This document shows, in pieces, positions 54,066 to 63,692 of a stretch of 64,000 bases of DNA. The translations under genes were made by a program, and so were the position numbers. This DNA comes from CAVPCY01 sp963702525 (lineage in GTDB: Bacteria; Actinomycetota; Coriobacteriia; Anaerosomatales; PHET01), in the NCBI GenBank assembly GCA_963702525.1, contig CAVPCY010000025.1, positions 40,765-104,764 of the forward strand, written 5' to 3'. Under the pieces are notes generated by a model. It made no database searches. It was not told the DNA's origin and saw nothing but the letters and a program-made list of their open reading frames with translations. Numbering within the stretch: the first letter of the stretch is position 1; each line of letters opens with the position of its first letter.

Positions 54066-55143
54066 CTACACATACGACCCCCGGCAGGACCTCCCCATCG
54101 CGCCCGGAGAGCAGATTCGCGAGATCCTTGAGGAGCGCGGGATCACCCAGGCCGACTTCGCCGTGCGTCTGGGCAAGTCCGAGAAGTTCGTCAGCCAGCT
54201 CGTCAACGGCAAGGCTTCTCTCACCTACGACACAGCCCTCGAGCTCGAGCGGGTGCTGGGCGTGCCGTCATCGTTCTGGAACAGCGCCGAGGCCATCTAT
54301 CGCGACGCTCTCGTTCGCGTCCATCGTGAGGCCGACTCCGCCGATCAGTCCGAGTGGGTCAAGACCTTCCCGACGAAGGCGATGGAGGCGAACGGCTGGA
54401 TTGCCCGCGAGACGAGCGCTTCCGCGAAGGCCGAGCAGCTGCTGTCGTTCTTTGGCGTGTCCTCCGTCGACGCATACACCAAGTACTGGAGCTCCGAGCG
54501 CCGTCTAGCTGCGCGCATGAGCACGGCATACACAGCGGAGACTCCGGCTGTCGCAGCGTGGCTTCGTGCCGGCGAACTCGAAGCAGAGAAGATCCGCACC
54601 GAGCCCTACGACGAGACCGCCTTTCGACAGCTGCTCGTTGAGATCCGCGCGATGACTCGCACTCCGCCGAGTGAATGGCAGGCCGAACTCGTCGACAAGT
54701 GCGCCGGAGTAGGCGTCGCCGTCGTATTCGTGCGCGACCTGCCCCGCACCCGATGCTTCGCTGTGAGCTGGTGGGCCTCCCGTACACGCGCAGTGATCCA
54801 GCTGGGCCTGCGATACAAGACAGACGATCAGCTGTGGTTCAGCTTCTTCCACGAGGCGGGCCACCTCCTGCTCGACGACCGCCAGCGCGCAACCATCAGC
54901 GATCTCGACGGAGACACCGAGGCCGAGGAACGTGCAAACAGGTTCGCTGCCGACATACTGATTCCGCCCACCCAGTACGATGCGTTCGTCCAGGCGGGCA
55001 AGCCGACCAAAGCCTCCGTCTGCACCTTCGCCGAGCAGACCGGTATCGCGCCGAGCATCGTGGTGGGCCGTCTTCAGCGAGAGGGAATCGTCCCGTACAA
55101 CCGGATGAACGACCTCAAGACCAAGCTAGAGTGGGCCAGTTAG
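54055..55143 (+). CDS. HigA-like XRE antitoxin fused to ImmA/IrrE metallopeptidase
   Basis: 362 residues. HTH at residues about 15-70 (PGEQIREILEERGITQADFAVRLGKSEKFVSQLVNGKASLTYDTALELERVLGV). A central helical linker follows, then the ImmA/IrrE domain with the zinc motif FFHEAGHLLL (HExxH) around residue 265. This fusion may act as antitoxin plus protease-type regulator. Overlaps higB by 11 bases. The diverged copy is at 61217-62305. Confidence 0.88.
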   Translation: MATSYTYDPRQDLPIAPGEQIREILEERGITQADFAVRLGKSEKFVSQLVNGKASLTYDTALELERVLGVPSSFWNSAEAIYRDALVRVHREADSADQSEWVKTFPTKAMEANGWIARETSASAKAEQLLSFFGVSSVDAYTKYWSSERRLAARMSTAYTAETPAVAAWLRAGELEAEKIRTEPYDETAFRQLLVEIRAMTRTPPSEWQAELVDKCAGVGVAVVFVRDLPRTRCFAVSWWASRTRAVIQLGLRYKTDDQLWFSFFHEAGHLLLDDRQRATISDLDGDTEAEERANRFAADILIPPTQYDAFVQAGKPTKASVCTFAEQTGIAPSIVVGRLQREGIVPYNRMNDLKTKLEWAS

Positions 55144-55175
55144 ACCCGACCGCCGGGCGGTTGACCCGAAGGGCA

Positions 55176-55517
55176 CTACAGCTTCGTGTACTTGTCCCGG
55201 CTACCCCTGGCCTTGTCAGCCGGGTACTTCGCCGCATTCTCGCCGAGCTTCGTCGTGATCGCAGACGCCACATCCACGCCCGTGTCGTGCGCCAGCAGTA
55301 GCGCGTAGATGACCACGTCGGCCAACTCGCGTTCCAAGTCAGCCCGAACGCGGTCAACGTCCTCCGCCAGCGATTCGTCGCTGCTCCACTGGAACAGCTC
55401 GAGCAACTCAGCCGCCTCAATGCTGATCGACGCCGCCAGGTTGCGCGGCGAGTGGAACTGCTTCCAGTCGCGCTCGTCTCGGAAGGCGACGATCTGGCTG
55501 GTGAGTTCGTCGAGCAT
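55176..55517 (-). CDS. MazG-like nucleotide pyrophosphohydrolase
   Basis: 113 residues: ERDWKQFHSPRNLAASISIEAAELLELFQW and ELADVVIYALLLAHDTGVD carry the E-x2-E and E/D-x3-D motifs that bind Mg in all-alpha NTP pyrophosphatases (RS21-C6/MazG type). It hydrolyses (d)NTPs or modified nucleotides. The ATG at 55517 is 3 bases after the helicase stop, so the two are one operon; the diverged copy keeps this arrangement. Confidence 0.9.
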   Translation of the reverse strand: MLDELTSQIVAFRDERDWKQFHSPRNLAASISIEAAELLELFQWSSDESLAEDVDRVRADLERELADVVIYALLLAHDTGVDVASAITTKLGENAAKYPADKARGSRDKYTKL

Positions 55518-55520
55518 GGT

Positions 55521-57477
55521 TCAGTCCTCCGGTGGGTCTTCGGCAGCCAGAAGCGGCTGTTGCGCTGAGGGCGAGTACGGCGCGGGTGCGCCCGAGGGCA
55601 TCCTCGAACGCAGGTAGTCGGCCAGCGCGGGGTCGGTGCAGAAGACGTAGCAGCCCTTCATGCCGCGCGTCATCAGGACCCTGTACGTGTTCCTGATCAG
55701 CTCGTCGGCGATGCGCCTGCGCGCGCTCAGGGTCGGACTTCGCCATGGACTTGATGCCCTTGAGCGATGCATCGCTCTTGGCTCGCTTGGTGTAGTCGGT
55801 CGCGACGGCGCCGTCTTCGACGCGCATGTCGTCGCCGATGATGACGCCGACGTAGTCGAACTCGAGACCCTGCGATGTGTGGACGCAGCCGACCTGCTCG
55901 ACCGAGCCTTCGTCGATCGCCCAAGTACCGCTCTGGTTGACGTTCCAGCTGCGGGCAAACCCGTGCGCCGGGATCACGACATCTGGGTGGTCCGGATCGA
56001 CCTGGCTCTTCTTGGGCCACTCCCAGCAGTAGCCGGCGAGCACTCGCGCCTTCCCGGAGGCCGCGTCGCGCTCCTTGATGAGCGCGAATAGCTCGTGGGG
56101 GTCGTCAACAACCCGGAAGTCGTAGTCGAGATCGAGGACCGGCTCCTCAGCGGGGAGGATTCCGAGAACGTCGTCCAGCCAGTCGAGATAGCCGTCCGAG
56201 CCGTTGCAGCGGAACTGCGAGCGGAGTTCGGCGTGGTGGATCTGCGCGCCCGCGTTGGTCGCGTGCGTCACGATGTCGCTCACCGAACCGATGTCCTTGA
56301 TGGTCACGCGCTGGCTCTCGTCGATGAAGAAGACGCTGAAACGGGACGCGGCAATGATCTCCTTGATCTGGTTCTCGCCGAGATTGCCGTACAGACCGGA
56401 CTTCGCGTTGAGACGATGCGCCTCGTCGACCACCACCGCGTCGAGCGGCGCCCCGGTGTACTCGAAGAACCCGCCGGGGCCACGGAAGAGGTTGGAGATG
56501 TACGACTTCGAGCGATTCGCCCCTTGGAGCAACTTCGCGTAGACGTTCCTGGGCGCGCTGTTCTTCGATACGTACTGGACGGCCATGTCCTCGCCGGTCA
56601 GCCGGACGAGAAGGTTGACCGCCACAACGGACTTGCCAGTACCCGGGCCACCCCGGACGATCAGGACCCGCCGCTCGCCAGTGCGTCGCGCCTCCAGCGC
56701 GAGTTGCACGGCAGACTCGAAGACCACCTTCTGGTCGTCGATCATGACGAACTCTTCGTTGCCCTCGAGCATGCTCGCAAGCGCGTCTTGGAGTGACTTG
56801 CTGGGCCGGAGCCGCCCGGACTCGATCTGATACAGGACCTGCCCGTCATCGCCGCGTCGGATGTGTCGGCATATGAACTCGCGCAGCTTCACGACGTCGC
56901 CGTTGCAGAACGCCGGCGCGCGCTCGAGATACTCAAGGTAGGACGGGTCGAGTAGCGGGTCGTAGCCTGGAGTCACACGGTAGTTGTGTAGATACGCGCA
57001 GGGTACGAGCGCAATCGCGGCATCGCGGACAGCCTCGTTGTAGTCCTCGATCATGCGGGCGTAGGACCACGCCTGATACGAGGGGTGGCTCACAGGGCGC
57101 ATAGCACCGCCGGTGAAGGTCCGGACGATTCCGTCTTGGCCCGGCACGACCTCAAGGGATTGCCATTGCTTCAGCTCGATGATCACGGCCGATTCGGCAA
57201 CCGAAGCCCCAGCCTCTTCGCCGTATCCAGTCAGGACGAAGTCGATGCGGCTGTTGGTGTAGGGGACTCGGAACTCGATCGCCACGCCGCAGTCATCCGG
57301 AATGCTCGGCGTGACCAGGACCTTGTTCATGTACTCCATCGAGTTCTTCCAAGACAGAACCTCGCGCGGCGCAGCCTTGTGAATTCGCTTCTCGAAGACC
57401 TCGGTGATGCGGTCAACGATGACGTCGTTGGTCACGTCATCGACGAACTCGCTCTTGGTGGCTTGATAGACAAGCAT
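55521..57477 (-). CDS. DUF2075 nuclease-helicase, one frameshift
   Basis: About 652 residues. The N-terminal 160 residues contain a PD-(D/E)xK-like nuclease site (EFRVPYTNSRIDFVLTG ... AVIIELKQWQ). A superfamily 1-like helicase core follows: Walker A GGPGTGKSVVAVNLL (about 275), Walker B VVDEAHRLN, FIDESQRVT, and a C-terminal TSQGLEFDYVGVIIGDD and YRVLMTRGMKGCYVF. One inserted base near 55728 separates the last part. DUF2075 proteins occur in defence and restriction islands. With the MazG-like, HTH-ImmA and HigB genes it forms a conserved module. Confidence 0.82.
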
Positions 57478-57629
57478 CAGTCAGCGGCTCCAGCGGACGA
57501 CGGATCTTCAGACTCCCCAACCCCAGCACCAGAACGAGGATAGCAGTGCGTCCCGATTGCACGCTTCTGCGCTGCGCAGGCTGCGACCCGGCGCGGGCTC
57601 GGCGGGGGTCCGCCGCGAGTTCCGCAGCC

Positions 57630-57685
57630 GGGGGAGGCGGCCGGCGGGGCGCCCTTTGGCGCGCCGCGGGCCGCCGAGGGCCCCC
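57630..57685 (-). terminator. Long GC hairpin downstream of purA' (left arm)
   Basis: A GC-rich near-perfect inverted repeat (outer GGCGGCC / GGCCGCC, inner GGGGCGCC / GGCGCGCC with a CTTT-type loop) between the purA stop (57743) and the helicase start (57477). The mirrored copy lies near 58690-58745. Most likely the purA terminator. Confidence 0.6.
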
Positions 57686-57742
57686 GGCGAAGACTGTCTG
57701 AGCGCCGGACCCCTGCGCCGCGCCCGCGTCCTTCTCGGCAGG

Positions 57743-58170
57743 CTACGGGCGCGTCTCCCAGCGCCGCATGATCGTCTCTTCCCTGCTCGGCCCCACGGCG
57801 ATCATCGAGACGGGCACGTCGGCCAGATCCTCGATGAAGGTGATGTAGTCGCGCGCGTTCTTGGGCAGCTCGTCGAAGGTGCGGCAGTGGGTGATGTCTT
57901 CGTTCCAGCCGGGGAGCTCCTCGTAGATGGGCTTGGCGTGGTGGAAGATCGGTCTGGTGGCACGGGACGGTGTTGTAGCGGTGGCCTTCGTGCTCGTAGG
58001 CGACGCAGACCTTGATGGTGTCGAAGGCGCTGAGCACGTCGAGCTTGGTGATGATGAGGTCGGTCAGGCCGTTGATCTCGACCGCGTAGCGCACGATGAC
58101 GCCGTCGTACCAGCCGGCGCGTCGCTCTCGGCCGGTGGTGGTGCCGTACTCGTGGCCGATCTCGATGAGG
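57743..58170 (-). pseudogene. purA: purA 3' part, left arm
   Basis: Only the last about 140 residues of adenylosuccinate synthetase: IEIGHEYGTTTGRERRAGWYDGV, YAVEINGLTDLIITKLDVLSAFDTIKVCVAYEHEG, ELPKNARDYITFIEDL, MRRWETRP. The N-terminal two thirds are missing because the sequence turns back on itself at 58171. At least one indel near 57952. PurA catalyses the first step from IMP to AMP and is normally a single complete gene. Confidence 0.8.
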
Positions 58171-58644
58171 CTCCGGCCCGTTCCCCACCGAACTCTTCGA
58201 CGAGACCGGCCGCTCGCCTCATCGAGATCGGCCACGAGTACGGCACCACCACCGGCCGAGAGCGCCGCGCCGGATGGTACGACGGCGTCATCGTGCGCTA
58301 CGCGGTCGAGATCAACGGCCTGACCGACCTCATCATCACCAAGCTCGACGTGCTCAGTGCCTTCGACACCATCAAGGTCTGCGTCGCCTACGAGCACGAA
58401 GGCCACCGCTACAACACCGTCCCCTGCCACCAGACCGTCTTCCACCACGCCAAGCCCATCTACGAGGAGCTCCCCGGCTGGAACGAAGACATCACCCACT
58501 GCCGCACGTTCGACGAGCTGCCCAAGAACGCGCGCGACTACATCACCTTCATCGAGGACCTCGCCGACGTGCCCGTCTCGATGATCGCCGTGGGGGCCCA
58601 GCCGGGAAGAGACGATCATGCGGCGCTGGGAGACGCGCCCGTAG
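58171..58644 (+). pseudogene. purA: purA 3' part, right arm
   Basis: Mirror of the left purA fragment, starting a little earlier in the protein (GPFPTELFDETGR, then LIEIGHEYGTTTGRERR) and ending at the TAG at 58642-58644 after ETIMRRWETRP. No 5' half exists in the window. Confidence 0.8.
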
Positions 58645-58689
58645 CCTGCCGAGAAGGACGCGCGGGCGGGCAGGGGTCCGGCGCTCAGA

Positions 58690-58745
58690 AGGCTCGGCGG
58701 GGGCCCTCGGCGTCCCCGGCGCGCCAAAGGGCGCCCCGACACCGC
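58690..58745 (+). terminator. GC hairpin downstream of purA'' (right arm)
   Basis: Mirror copy of the hairpin at 57630-57685, slightly changed: GGCGCGCC-AAA-GGGCGCC inner stem is kept. Confidence 0.5.
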
Positions 58746-58897
58746 CTCCCCCGCCTGCGGACTCGCGGCGGACCCCCGCCGAGCCCGCGGTGGCTCGGAG
58801 GCTGCGGAGCGCAGAAGCGTGCAATCGGGACGCACTGCTATCCTCGTTCTGGTGCTGGGGTTGGGGAGTCTGAAGATCCGCTGCCGTGGAGCCGCCG

Positions 58898-60869
58898 ATG
58901 CTCGTGTATCAGGCCACCAAGCGCGAGTTCATGGACGACGTGACAACGACGTCATCGTTGACCGCATCACCGAGGCCTTCGAGAAGCGCGTTCACAGGCA
59001 GCGCTGCCGAGGTCCTGTCGTGGCAGAACTCGATGCAGTACATGTACAAGGTGCTGGACACGCCGAGCATCCCGGGCGACTGCGGCGTGGCGATCGAGTT
59101 CGGCGTGCCCTACACCTCGAGCCGCATCGACTTCCTGCTGACCGGGCACGCCGAGCACGGGCGGCCCGGCCGACTGATGCGGCCGTGATCATCGAGCTCA
59201 AGCAGTGGCAGGCGCTCGAGGCCGTGCACGAGCAAGGACGGCGTCGTCCGCACGCGCTTCCAGCGGCGGTGCAGCCGACAGTGGCCACCCCTCGTATCAG
59301 GCATGGTCCTACGCCCGGATGATCGAGGACTACAACGAGGCCGTCCGGGAGCCGCAGATCGTGACCTCGCGCCGTGCGCCTATCTGCACAACTACCGTCG
59401 TGACCCGAGGGCTACGACCCGCTCCTCGATCCCGCCTACCTCGAGTACCTGCGAGAGCGCGCCGGCGTTCTGCAAGGGCGATGTCTTCAGGCTGCGCGAG
59501 TTCATCTGCCGCCACATCGCCCGCGGCGACGACGGCGCGATCCTGTACCAGCATCGAGGCCGGCAGGCTGCGCCCGTCGCAAGTCACTGCAAGACGCGCT
59601 GTCGAGCATGCTCGAGGGCAACGAGGAGTTCGTCATGATCGACGACCAGAAGGTCGTCTTCGAGACAGCGCGCTGGAACTCGCGCGCAGGCGCGACGTAC
59701 ACCGGCGAGAAGCACGTGATGATCGTTCGAGGCGGCCCGGGCACCGGCAAGTCGGTCGTGGCGGTCAACCTGCTCGTGCGGCTGACCGCGCGAGGACATG
59801 TCGGTCCAGTACGTCTCGAAGAACAGCGCCCCCGCAACGTCTACTCGAAGCTGCTCCGCAGGGGCGAACCGCTCCAAGGCCTACATCGACAACCTGTTCC
59901 TGGGACCGGGCAAGTTCCACGAGCATGACGGCGACACCGTTCGACGCGCTCGTGGTCGACGAGGCGCACCGGCTCAACGAGAAGTCGGGCCTCTACGGCA
60001 ACCTGCGGCGAGAACCAGATCAAGGAGATCATCGCCGCCGTCGCGCTTCTCCGTGTTCTTCATCGATGAGAGTCAGCGCGTGACATCAAGGATGTCGGCA
60101 CCGTCGGCGACATCCGGCGCTCGCGCGAGCGCGCGGGCGCGCAAGATCCACGAGGCCGAGCTGTCGCTCGCAGTTCCGCTGCAACGGCTAGCGACGGCTA
60201 CCTCGACTGGCTCGACGATGTGCTGGGTATCCGGCCCGCCGAGGAGCCGTTGCTCGACCTCGACTACGACTTCCGCGTCTTCGACGACCCGAACGAGATG
60301 TTCGCCGCGATCGAGGAGCGCAACGCCGGCCGCCAACAAGGCGCGCGTGGTCGCCGGCTACTGCTGGGAGTGGCCCAAGGAGAGCCAGCGCCGAACCCGG
60401 ACCACCACGACGTCGTGATCCCGGAGCACGGCTTCGCGAAGTCAGTGGAACCTCGACAACACCGGCACGTGGGCGATCGACGACGGCTCGGTCGACCAAA
60501 TGGGCTGCATCCACACCTCCCAGGGCCTCGAGTTCGACTACGTCGGCGTGATCATCGGCGACGACATGCGGTTCGAGAACGGCCGCGTGATCACCGACTA
60601 CACCAAGCGCGCCAAGACCGACGCGTCGCTCAAGGGCATCAAGACGCTTGCGAAGGCCGACCCCGAGCGCGCGCGCGCATCGCCGACGAGCTCATCCGCA
60701 ACACCTACCGCGTGCTCATGACGCGCGGGATGAAGGGCTGCTACGTGTTCTGCACCGACCCCGCGCTGGCCGACTACCTGCGCAGCGAATGCCGCACGGC
60801 GCAACGGCGCCGTACACGCTCAGCCGCAGCAGCTGCCCGCTGGCCGCCGAAGACCCGCTGGAGGACTGA
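58898..60869 (+). pseudogene. DUF2075 nuclease-helicase, right-arm copy, many frameshifts
   Basis: All landmarks of the left copy are present but spread over three frames: MLVYQATKREFMDDVT, VPYTSSRIDFLLTGH, AAVIIELKQWQALE, GGPGTGKSVVAVNLLVRLT, VVDEAHRLNEKSGLYG, YCWEWPKESQ, GCIHTSQGLEFDYVGVIIGDDMRFENG, MTRGMKGCYVFCTDPALADYL. More than ten indels. Amino-acid differences from the left copy show it is a separate, homologous locus or strain variant. Confidence 0.8.
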
Positions 60870-60873
60870 GCCG

Positions 60874-61218
60874 ATGCTCGACGAGCTCACCCGGCAGATC
60901 GTCGAGTTCCGCGACGAACGCGACTGGAAGCAGTTCCACTCGCCCGAAGAACCTCGCGGCGTCCATCAGCATCGAGGCCGCCGAGCTGCTCGAGCTGTTC
61001 CAGTGGAGCAGCGACGAGACGATGGCCGACGGACGTGGAGAAGCGCCGCGGCGACATCGAGGAGGAGCTCGCCGACGTGCTGATCTACGCGCTGCTGCTG
61101 GCGCACGACACGGGCATCGACCCCGCCGACGGCGGTCGCGGCCAAGCTCGCCGAGAACGACGCGAAGTACCCGGCCGAGAAGGCGAGGGGGAGCCGGGAG
61201 AAGTACACGGAGCTGTAG
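60874..61218 (+). pseudogene. MazG-like pyrophosphohydrolase, right-arm copy, frameshifted
   Basis: MLDELTRQIVEFRDERDWKQFHSPE, then in other frames IEAAELLELFQWSSDE, ELADVLIYALLLAHDTGIDP and GSREKYTEL. Follows the helicase stop by 4 bases as in the left arm. Three one-base breaks near 60950, 61030 and 61130. Confidence 0.78.
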
Positions 61219-62305
61219 TGCCCTTCGGGTCTTGGTCTTGAGGTCGTTCATCCGGTTGTGCGCGACGATTCCCTCCCGCTGGAGGCGGCCCACCACGATG
61301 CTCGGCGCAATACCGGTCTGCTCGGCGAAGGTGCAGACGGAGGCTTTGGTCGGCTGGCCCGCCTGGACGAATGCATCGTACTCGGCAGGCGGAATGAGCA
61401 CGTCGGCAGCGAATCTGATTGGCGCGTTCCTCGGCCACTGGATTGCCCCGGTCTAGGTCGCTGATCCTCCCATTCTTCCGCGATCGTCCAGCAGGAGATT
61501 CCGGCCTCGTGGTACAGGCTGAACCACACTTGGTCGTCGGTCTTGTATCGAAAGTCCGAGCTGGATGACCGCGCGCGTTCTCGAAGCCCACCAGCTCACG
61601 GCGTGGCAGCGGGTCTGGGCAAGTCCGGCACGAACACGACAGCCACTCCCGCCGCGGTGCACCGCGCCTCCACAAGCTCGCACCATTCGGACGGCTCGAG
61701 ACGGCTGGCGCCCCGCAGCTCGCCAAGCGCCTGCCGAAACGCCGACTCCTTGTAGGGCTCTGTCTGTATCTGCTCGGCGGCGCGTTCGCCGGCACGAAGC
61801 CACGCGGCGAGGGCCGGGGTCTCGGCGGTGTACGCGGTGCTCATTCGAGCCGCTAGTCGCTTCTGGGCACCCCAGTAGTTCTCATATGCCTCGATCGACG
61901 ACACTCCGAAGAAAGACAGGAGCTGCTCCGCCTGTTGCGCGGGGCCCGTCTCCCGGGCAATCCAGCGTTTCGATTCCATGGCCTTGAGCGGGAAGGACTG
62001 AGCCCAGGCGCCTTGCTCGGCAGCCTCCTGCTCGTTGCGTATTCGCGACGAGAACGTCGCGGTAGATGGACTCAGCGTTGTTCCAGAACGCCGAGGGACC
62101 CCCAGCACGCGCTCAAGCTCGATCGCCGTGTCGTAGGACAGCGGGGCCTTTCCATTGATCAGCTGACTGACGAACTTCTCGCTCTTGCCAAGGCGAATCG
62201 CGAAGTCAGTCTGGGCGATCCCGCGCTCCTCGAGGATCTCGCGGATCTGCTCGCCCGGCGCGACCGGCACGTCGTGTCGTGGATCGTACTGTAGCTAGTC
62301 GCCAT
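61217..62305 (-). pseudogene. HTH-ImmA protein, right-arm copy, frameshifted
   Basis: PGEQIREILEERGIAQTDFAIRLGKSEKFVSQLINGKAPLSYDTAIELERVLGV is intact from the start at 62305; the ImmA part is broken by shifts near 62085, 61600, 61560 and 61450 (SLYHEAG, LQREGIVAHNRMNDLKTK). The last residues and stop are lost by a deletion of about 40 bases that joins it directly to the MazG-side spacer. Roughly three quarters of the compared residues match the left copy. Confidence 0.78.
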
Positions 62306-62500
62306 GGTAGTCAGTCACCTCCAGGATGGTTACAGCCTTTACGGCCGTCCAATCGAGTCCGCCGTCATCAAGAGAGGGCGGTGGCTTCGCGGTCGGCGCA
62401 AAGATCAGGCGCAGATTGCCGGTCAAGTCCAACGCCAGCTGGCCAGCGCGGTTCTCGGCGAACTCGTGGCACCGTCCGGCGACGTTTCTCATGTCCTCCA
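62295..62500 (-). pseudogene. HigB 3' remnant fused to peroxiredoxin copy
   Basis: Only the last about 65 residues of HigB remain (ATSLEDMRNVAGRCHEFAENRAG ... KAVTILEVTDYHGD). They run in frame from the peroxiredoxin C terminus (GTIRRLAKA), so the segment with the promoter, the operators and the HigB start was deleted. Confidence 0.75.
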
Positions 62501-62971
62501 GGGACGTCGCCGCCTTCGCCAGCCGCCTGATCGTCCCCACCACGTCCTCGGCATGTCCGCCGATCTTCACGTCGGGCCACACGTGCGCGATCCGGCCCTC
62601 GGGGTCGATCAGGAACGTGGAGCGCTTGGCGGCCAGGGCCAGTATGGCGAGCGCGCCGTACTCGGTGATGATGCGCTTCTCGCGATCGGGGACCATCGGG
62701 TAGGTGAGCCCGTACTTCTCGATGAACTTGAGCTGCGACTCCGGCTTGTCGCCACTGACGCCCACGACCTGGGCGGAAAGGGCCTCCAGCTCACCGAGGT
62801 GTGCCTGGAAGTCCTTGGATTCGTGGGTTCAACCGGGTGTGTTGGCCATGGGATAGAAGAAGAGCACCACCCACGTGCCGGCCTGCTCGGCGAGCGAGAA
62901 GCGTTCGCCGGTCGCGGTGGTGGCGTCGATGGGAGGGGCGGGCTCGCCACGCGGGGCATCTGGCGCTTGGA
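62487..62971 (-). pseudogene. Sec-peroxiredoxin, right-arm copy
   Basis: Homologue of the gene at 53172 with the same in-frame UGA (62831-62829, TPG-UGA-THESKDF). The C-terminal part GVSGDKPESQLKFIEKYGLTYPMVPDREK is intact; one base is missing near 62945 (GVGEP to VASP), and the start codon lies beyond the repeat boundary and is not present. It reads on into the HigB remnant. Confidence 0.78.
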
Positions 62972-63040
62972 CGTGCACGCGGAGAGAGCTCGGTAGGGAT
63001 TCGGTTTGGCTCTGGTCAGACGGCGGCGTATCATCGAGCC

Positions 63041-63253
63041 ATGAGCAGCCCAGCGATCGACATCAGCAAGCTTGCCCCTGAGGAGCGCCTCAGGCTCATC
63101 GGTGACCTTTGGGAAAGCCTGCGCTCGGAGCCCGATTCTGTGAGCCTGACTCCCGCCCAGAAGACGGAGCTCGATCGCCGGCTCGACGCGCTCGACCGTG
63201 GCACTGCTGAGGTCATCACGTGGGACGAGGCCCGGCGCAGGCTTCGCGGCTGA
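63041..63253 (+). CDS. Addiction-module antitoxin (TIGR02574-like)
   Basis: 70 residues: IDISKLAPEERLRLIGDLWESLRSEP ... LTPAQKTELDRRLDAL ... ITWDEARRRLRG. This is the typical addiction-module component with the E-R-L-x-L-I-x-D-L-W-E-S-L helix and C-terminal W-x-E-A/V-R-x-R. It pairs with the toxin 4 bases later. A remnant copy lies at 48650-48790. Confidence 0.86.
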   Translation: MSSPAIDISKLAPEERLRLIGDLWESLRSEPDSVSLTPAQKTELDRRLDALDRGTAEVITWDEARRRLRG

Positions 63254-63257
63254 TCCA

Positions 63258-63555
63258 ATGGGCACGCTGTGGCTCCTGTCCGATTGCCTCGCGGATATCG
63301 AAGCCGCCCGGGAATGGTACGAAGCGCAACGGCTCGACCTAGGGAACGAGTTCCTCGACGCCATCGATGACGCACTCGAGTCCGTGCAGTCCTTCCCGCT
63401 CGCATACCCCTTCGACTACCGCGATGCGCGCAGGTTCCTCGTCGAACGGTTCCCATACTGCCTCTACTATCGAATCGAGGATGACGGCATCGTCGTTGTC
63501 GCATGTTCATGCCGCACGCGATCCGGTTCGCACGCGTCGCCGCCTGCGTGGCTAG
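63258..63555 (+). CDS. ParE/RelE-family toxin, frameshift near the end
   Basis: About 99 residues: DIEAAREWYEAQRLDLGNEFLDAIDDALESVQSFPLAYPFDY and RFLVERFPYCLYYRIEDDGIVVVAC are the ParE/RelE plasmid-stabilisation fold. Near 63502 the frame shifts; HAARDPVRTRRRLRG in the other frame is the expected end (H-x-x-R-D-P/W). Confidence 0.85.
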
Positions 63556-63601
63556 CCCGCAGACAAGAGAGTCCTCGTCGGGGAGGCCAGGCCGACACCA
63601 A

Positions 63602-63619
63602 GTTAGCGGATATGCTAAC
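63602..63619. promoter_or_regulatory. Operator palindrome of the last toxin-antitoxin locus
   Basis: GTTAGC-GGATAT-GCTAAC, perfect 6-bp arms, directly upstream of the HTH antitoxin region. Confidence 0.55.
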
Positions 63620-63692
63620 ATGGGTGCATGCCGCACTTCGTCAACTACAGCCAACGACTCCGCACCGCGATCTCGACATCGCGCGTCGCAGG

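Larger units (their letters stand above)
53178..58170. repeat. Inverted repeat, left arm of the purA-centred quasi-palindrome
   Basis: Left arm (53178-58170) and right arm (58217-62971) carry the same genes in mirror order: peroxiredoxin, HigB, HTH-ImmA, MazG-like, nuclease-helicase, purA 3' part. The purA part is nearly identical; the outer genes differ by many substitutions. The loop is 58171-58216. Confidence 0.85.
58217..62971. repeat. Inverted repeat, right arm
   Basis: Mirror of 53178-58170 with many single-base indels and with true sequence divergence (helicase start MLVYQATKREFMDD versus MLVYQATKSEFVDD). It also has internal deletions, at the end of HTH-ImmA and between Prx and HigB. 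Confidence 0.85.
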
